NCBI RefSeq assembly: GCF_947494555.1
Contig: NZ_CANLVF010000004.1
Location: forward strand, 496,001-560,000
Source: an uncultured Roseibium sp.
GTDB taxonomy: Bacteria > Pseudomonadota > Alphaproteobacteria > Rhizobiales > Stappiaceae
Direction: 5' to 3'
DNA: 64,000 nt
Part shown: positions 60,154-64,000 of the stretch, one piece after another
Layout: each line of letters begins with the position of its first letter
Position numbering within the stretch: position 1 is the stretch's first letter
Notes under the pieces: generated by a model
Databases searched by the model: none
Seen by the model: the letters and a program-made list of their open reading frames with translations, nothing else
What the model was told of the DNA's origin: nothing
Program-made: the position numbers and the translations under genes

Positions 60154-61629
60154 CTATTCGGGTGCCTGGGTTTTTGGCAATGCCTTCTCGACCGCCAGAC
60201 CTAGCGCGAGTAGATGCCGGTCACTGAATGCCGGCCCGTCGAGTTCAAGGCCGACCGGCAGACCCGCCGCCGTCAGACCGATCGGTAATGACAGACCCGG
60301 TATGCCCGCGATCGAGCCAGGGTCTGTATTGCGGATAAATGTCTGGAACGTCGGCACATCCTCCCCGTTCAGCGAGACAGTCATGTCCGAGCCTGAAATA
60401 GCTTGGGCGGCGAGCGGTGTTGTCGGAAAGACGAGGGCATCCAGCCCGTTTGCGGCGAAGACTTCAGCATAGCCCGACTGTACAAGGGGCCTGAGATCAG
60501 TCACTGCGGCCGCGTAGACCTCATCCGGGATGGCCTGATCGCCGAGCACGAGATTTTCGAACACGAATTTGACATCCGGGCTTGCAACCTCAGCTGCAAC
60601 ATCTTCCAGTGTAAGACCGCTGCCGCTCGCTTCCAGGAACGCGGCCAGGTCACGTTTGACTTCCCAAAGGGCAATCGGAAAGCCGGCTTTCCCGGCGAGT
60701 TCGAGTTCCGCGCTGATGTCGACCTCAACCAGTGTTACTCCGGATTTTTCGAGCTCAGCCAAAGCAGCCTTGAAGAGCCTTTCCGTTTCGGGCGACAGAT
60801 TTTCAGTCAGACCCGACGGCACGCCGAGGCGAACCGTGCCGAGATCGAGAGGTGCTACCTCATCGGATGCGCCTGTGATGACGGCGTCAAGAAGTGCAAG
60901 ATCGGCAATGGTCCGGGCGAGCGGTCCTGCCGTGTCGCGGGTTGCGGAAATCGGAATAATACCACCCGCCGGATATCGTCCAACCGTCGGGCGCAGACCG
61001 GCAACCCCATTCAGAGCCGCGGGAATGCGAACGGATCCGCCGGTATCGGTTCCAAGGCCGGCGGGCGCCAGACGTGCGCCGATGGCCGCGCCCGTTCCCC
61101 CGCTCGATCCTCCGGCGAACCGCGCCGGATCGTAGGCATTCGCCACCGCTCCGAACGCGGCATTGTTGGACGTGATGCCAAAGGCGAGTTCGTGCAGGTT
61201 GGTCTTGCCGATCAGGATCGCGCCGGCCTCCCGCAACTTGGCCAGCACAGGTGCGTCTTCGGCGGGTATCCAGCTTTTGAGTGCCGGCGTTCCCCCGGTG
61301 GTCGGCAATCCGGCCGAGGCGATATTGTCCTTCACCACAATCGGTACACCGTGGAGCGGGCCGACCTTATCGCCGGATACGATGCTTTCGTCGGCAGCTG
61401 CTGCGGCAGTCAAGGCGCCCTCGCTTTCAAAGGTGATAAAGACATTGCCCGGATCGTCGCCGGTCTTGGCGATGAGCGCATTGACGAGGGCTGACGACGA
61501 GAGTTTTTGAGTTGCGATCGCCTCGGCGGCCTCAATCAAAGTGAGGTCAGCCGGGTCGTCGGAGGCGGATGCAGGACTTGCAAATACAGCCGCAACTGCG
61601 GCCAATCCAACTGTCAGGTGCCTATTCAT
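60154..61629 (-). CDS. Amidase-signature family protein, exported
   Basis: A 491-residue amidase with a signal peptide (RHLTVGLAAVAAVFASPASA). The Ser-cis-Ser-Lys triad is complete: K100 (VVKDNI), S175 or S176 (GGSSGG) and S199 (GTDTGGSVRIPA). Relatives are mandelamide and indoleacetamide hydrolases. Substrate unknown. The LuxR-type regulator gene sits 82 bases upstream on the same strand and may control it. Confidence 0.92.
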   Translation of the reverse strand: MNRHLTVGLAAVAAVFASPASASDDPADLTLIEAAEAIATQKLSSSALVNALIAKTGDDPGNVFITFESEGALTAAAAADESIVSGDKVGPLHGVPIVVKDNIASAGLPTTGGTPALKSWIPAEDAPVLAKLREAGAILIGKTNLHELAFGITSNNAAFGAVANAYDPARFAGGSSGGTGAAIGARLAPAGLGTDTGGSVRIPAALNGVAGLRPTVGRYPAGGIIPISATRDTAGPLARTIADLALLDAVITGASDEVAPLDLGTVRLGVPSGLTENLSPETERLFKAALAELEKSGVTLVEVDISAELELAGKAGFPIALWEVKRDLAAFLEASGSGLTLEDVAAEVASPDVKFVFENLVLGDQAIPDEVYAAAVTDLRPLVQSGYAEVFAANGLDALVFPTTPLAAQAISGSDMTVSLNGEDVPTFQTFIRNTDPGSIAGIPGLSLPIGLTAAGLPVGLELDGPAFSDRHLLALGLAVEKALPKTQAPE

Positions 61630-61711
61630 GGTGTTCCCCTTTCCTGGACGGAGAACCACGAAACGCTCATTATTCAATGGGCGCATCCTCCAAAATGAGG
61701 AGGCAGGAAAA

Positions 61712-62485
61712 TTATTGCATGCGCATCTGGCCGTTGATGCTCGCGATCAGCGCCGACCTGCTCGTTGTCCCGGACTTTTGGAAAATTGCTTTCACATGAG
61801 AGCGCACGGTCGTTGCGGAGACACCGAGGGTTGCTGCGATATCGCGGTCCCGCAAGCCTTCGCACAGAAGGTGCAGCACGTCTTGTTCCCGCGCAGTCAG
61901 CCCGTGCCGGACTGTCCAATTTTCCAGGCGCCGCCCAGGGTCGGCTCGATCCAGTTTTTCCTCGACCTGTTTAAGGTTCTCCAGTGCCTTACCGAACGCT
62001 GTACCGATCGCATTGAGAAGCTCCAGGTCACGCTGCTGGAACGTCGCCCGCTTTCGGCCGCGCCAGATCCGCAGGTCGCCCAGATGGCCCGATCCGGCAA
62101 AGGCGTGAAAATTCATGCCATGATGCAATCCGTCGCGCGCCAGAAAGTCATTGTAGAATTCGGTGCGCAGAAATTCGTCACGGGACATCACCTGGTCGAC
62201 GTGGGTTGCGCGGCCGCACAGGCGCAGTCTCGGAGTGATCGGGTCGCAATACTGAAAGTGGTCCTCGTAGGCTGCAAGGTTGCTTGCGTCCATGTTCAGG
62301 AAGACGCCCGATGTATCGCCGTCGCTGCGTGACCAGACATAGGACGCAAAAAAATCGGCCTTCAAAAGATCAAGCAAAGGTGTGCCGATCCGGTTTCTGA
62401 GTTCATCCGCATCCTGAACGGCAATCATGTCCTGCATGATGGCCAGCAGCAGGTTGGTTTCCCGTGCCGAAAGCGTTGTGAGCAT
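61712..62485 (-). CDS. LuxR-family regulator (solo)
   Basis: A 257-residue regulator. The N-terminal part (about 20-165) resembles a GAF or autoinducer-binding-like domain, including YEDHFQYCDPI, similar to the YxxHYxxxDP signature of LuxR-type ligand domains. The C-terminal LuxR helix-turn-helix (about 190-250) shows GLTAREQDVLHLLCEGLRDR and VSATTVRSHVKAIFQKSG. No luxI-type synthase lies nearby. Likely regulates the amidase gene that follows. Confidence 0.9.
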   Translation of the reverse strand: MLTTLSARETNLLLAIMQDMIAVQDADELRNRIGTPLLDLLKADFFASYVWSRSDGDTSGVFLNMDASNLAAYEDHFQYCDPITPRLRLCGRATHVDQVMSRDEFLRTEFYNDFLARDGLHHGMNFHAFAGSGHLGDLRIWRGRKRATFQQRDLELLNAIGTAFGKALENLKQVEEKLDRADPGRRLENWTVRHGLTAREQDVLHLLCEGLRDRDIAATLGVSATTVRSHVKAIFQKSGTTSRSALIASINGQMRMQ

Positions 62486-62562
62486 GCGCAGCCTCCTCTC
62501 AGGTCATGGTACTCCCGATGCCGTGCCACGTCATCTGCTGGTAACTGGTTGTATTGCCAGTC

Positions 62563-63615
62563 TCACGTCGGCATCAGGGCCCAGTAGTCAAAATCGAGGA
62601 TGATGTCTTCCAGGTATTTGCCGTCGCCGTCCTTGAGCGGGAAGTCGCGGCAGGGGCGGTTCTTGGTCGCCACCAGGCGCAAGCGCAGCGCGCCGACATC
62701 CTTGCGTCCTTCTATTTCGGAGGCATCGAGCACTTCCGACCAGGCATAGACGGTATCGCCGGCGAACAGCGGGGCGACATGCCGGCCGCTGTTGATGCCG
62801 GCAATATGAAAGGCGTTGCCGAGGCCGTTGAAGGAGAGCGCCCGGGCGAGCGAGATCACGTGGCCACCATAAATCAGCCGCTTGCCGAACCGGCCTTTCG
62901 ATTCCGTATGCTGGTTGAAATGAACCTTGGCCGTGTTCTGGTAAAGCCGGGTTGCCATCTGGTGCTCGGCTTCTTCCACCGTCATGCCGTCGACATGGTC
63001 GATCTTCTCGCCGATGGCATAGTCGGCGAAACGGAACTCTGAGCCTGACAGGTCGTTGTCCCAATTCACGCTGTCGAGCAGCGGAACCGCGGTCCCCAGC
63101 GCAATCGGCTCAATGGCCGCAGGCAGATCGGGAACGACGGGATCGGGTGCCGGCGAACCGGGGTCGCGCTTGTTGACCATGACCCAGCGGACATAGTCCA
63201 GAACTTCGGTTCCCTTGGACGTGTAGCCGGTCGAGCGGACATAGACGACGCCGGTCTTGCCGTTTGAGTTTTCCTTCTTGCCGATCACTTCCGAGACGGT
63301 CGACAACGTGTCTCCGGGATAGACCGGCGCCAGGAACCGGCCCCCGGCATAGCCAAGATTGGCGACGGCGTTCAGCGAAATATCGGGAACCGTCTTGCCG
63401 AAGACGATGTGAAACGTCAGCAGATCGTCAGCGGGCGCATGGGCGTAGCCGATGGCGCGCGCAAACGCGTCGGAGGACTGAACCGCGAAACGCGAGCCGT
63501 ATAGCGCCGTATAGAGTGCCTGGTCACCGCTTGTGACCGTGCGCGGCGTTGCATGCCGGATGACCTGACCAATCTCGAAGTCTTCGAAAAAATTGCCGCG
63601 ATTTGTCTTGCTCAA
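62563..63615 (-). CDS. mch: Mesaconyl-CoA hydratase (MaoC-like)
   Basis: A 350-residue double hot-dog enzyme of the ethylmalonyl-CoA pathway, interconverting (2R,3S)-beta-methylmalyl-CoA and mesaconyl-CoA. I recognise FFEDFEIGQVIRHATPRTV, FHIVFGKTVPDISLNAVANL, VLDYVRWVMVNKRDPGSPAP, IDHVDGMTVEEAEHQMATRL and RLIYGGHVISLARALSFNGL as near matches to the Rhodobacter sphaeroides Mch sequence. This pathway replaces the glyoxylate shunt in acetate growth. No other pathway gene is in the window. Confidence 0.93.
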   Translation of the reverse strand: MSKTNRGNFFEDFEIGQVIRHATPRTVTSGDQALYTALYGSRFAVQSSDAFARAIGYAHAPADDLLTFHIVFGKTVPDISLNAVANLGYAGGRFLAPVYPGDTLSTVSEVIGKKENSNGKTGVVYVRSTGYTSKGTEVLDYVRWVMVNKRDPGSPAPDPVVPDLPAAIEPIALGTAVPLLDSVNWDNDLSGSEFRFADYAIGEKIDHVDGMTVEEAEHQMATRLYQNTAKVHFNQHTESKGRFGKRLIYGGHVISLARALSFNGLGNAFHIAGINSGRHVAPLFAGDTVYAWSEVLDASEIEGRKDVGALRLRLVATKNRPCRDFPLKDGDGKYLEDIILDFDYWALMPT

Positions 63616-63796
63616 CGGTTCCTCCCGGGTGCGGTTCGTCGCGCGGATTAGAGCCTATTGCAGCGCACACAGGCAAGTACGACGTTTTGGGTAAGCGCGG
63701 GTGTTGCGCCGATGGAGCTCTGAAACCGATCAATCCAGATGCAGTGTCAATCTCCAGTTGTCAAAAGCAACAGCGCTTTCACTGAGATGACGAACT

Positions 63797-64000
63797 ATGG
63801 CACGGCCAATCGACAGCGATGAGAACATTTTTTGTCAGCAAACATTGCAGCCCTTTGCGCAACGCCCGGCAGCGACACGCTGGATCCGAGACGGGCCCTT
63901 GCCGCTGCCAGTGCCAACCACTGTTCTGTGCCCGCAAACGGGACGTTCACCCGGTTACGTCGAAACACCGAAAGCAGTCATTGATGACTATCGAAGCAAA
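63797..64000 (+). CDS. Possible partial CDS at the window end
   Basis: From the ATG at 63797 the plus frame is open for 68 codons to the window edge (MARPIDSDENIFCQQTLQPF ...). The upstream GAGATGACG is a weak ribosome site. No family recognised; it may be non-coding. The 63616-63796 stretch before it shows nothing else, apart from the mch promoter that must lie there. Confidence 0.3.
   Translation, partial: MARPIDSDENIFCQQTLQPFAQRPAATRWIRDGPLPLPVPTTVLCPQTGRSPGYVETPKAVIDDYRSK

Noticed and set aside
60403..61494. 363-codon plus-strand open frame
   Set aside because: Antisense to the amidase with an intact triad; Cys/Gly/Arg-rich composition typical of shadow frames.
1..64000. CRISPR arrays, IS elements, rRNA genes
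   Set aside because: No regularly spaced direct repeats, no transposase frames with inverted ends and no rRNA-like sequence were noticed anywhere in the window.

Overview
The window is GC-rich, densely coded chromosomal DNA from an alphaproteobacterium. Several things point there: the CobS/CobT cobaltochelatase pair next to bolA and a J-domain gene, a mesaconyl-CoA hydratase of the ethylmalonyl-CoA pathway, a thuA/thuB pair, a VPLPA-type CTERM protein, a GTTC-N7-GTTC LexA-like site, and an anti-Shine-Dalgarno small RNA of rhizobial type. A marine Hyphomicrobiales or Stappiaceae-like host (Roseibium/Labrenzia) would fit, but this cannot be proved from the sequence alone. There is no prophage, IS element, CRISPR array or rRNA; one tRNA-Gly(GCC) is present.

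Layout. 1-3.4 kb: two aconitases, acnB (5' part only) and acnA, transcribed divergently. 3.5-7.9 kb: DUF1963, VOC, membrane and secreted proteins of unknown role. 7.9-10.2 kb: the overlapping queC-queD-queE-queF operon for preQ0/preQ1 synthesis, with a possible structured leader. 10.4-16.7 kb: a TetR/MBL-fold pair, then DUF429, pyridoxal kinase and ispG on the minus strand, then two membrane proteins. 16.8-18.9 kb: bdhA, a patatin and a candidate MmgR-like sRNA, which look like a polyhydroxybutyrate-related cluster. 19-24.3 kb: pentapeptide-repeat, MipA, YggT, Trm112, Lon-N, thioredoxin and ProX genes, and the tRNA.

24.5-29.5 kb: an accessory-looking locus with a class 3 lipase, a protein of unknown family and, convergent to them, a trypsin-like protease fused to a NUC1 nuclease. 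This is the best candidate for an undescribed system. 30-32 kb: thuA-thuB with tandem LacI-type operators. 32-39 kb: TetR-controlled genes, gamma-glutamyltransferase, cytochrome c, an EEP hydrolase, YchJ and an SDR/TetR divergon. 39-45 kb: a 48-codon small gene, a CTERM protein, a polysaccharide flippase, a FemAB/BioF2-like acyltransferase and an acyl-CoA synthetase.

45-64 kb is mostly core genome: xerD, a small membrane protein, aroK-aroB-CNNM/CBS, bolA, dnaJ-like, cobS-cobT, a phytase-like esterase, GFA, yhhQ, rpmB, DUF3108, accA, an L,D-transpeptidase, a LuxR solo with an amidase, and mesaconyl-CoA hydratase. The queCDEF genes and the yhhQ-type transporter suggest that the cell can both make and import queuosine precursors.
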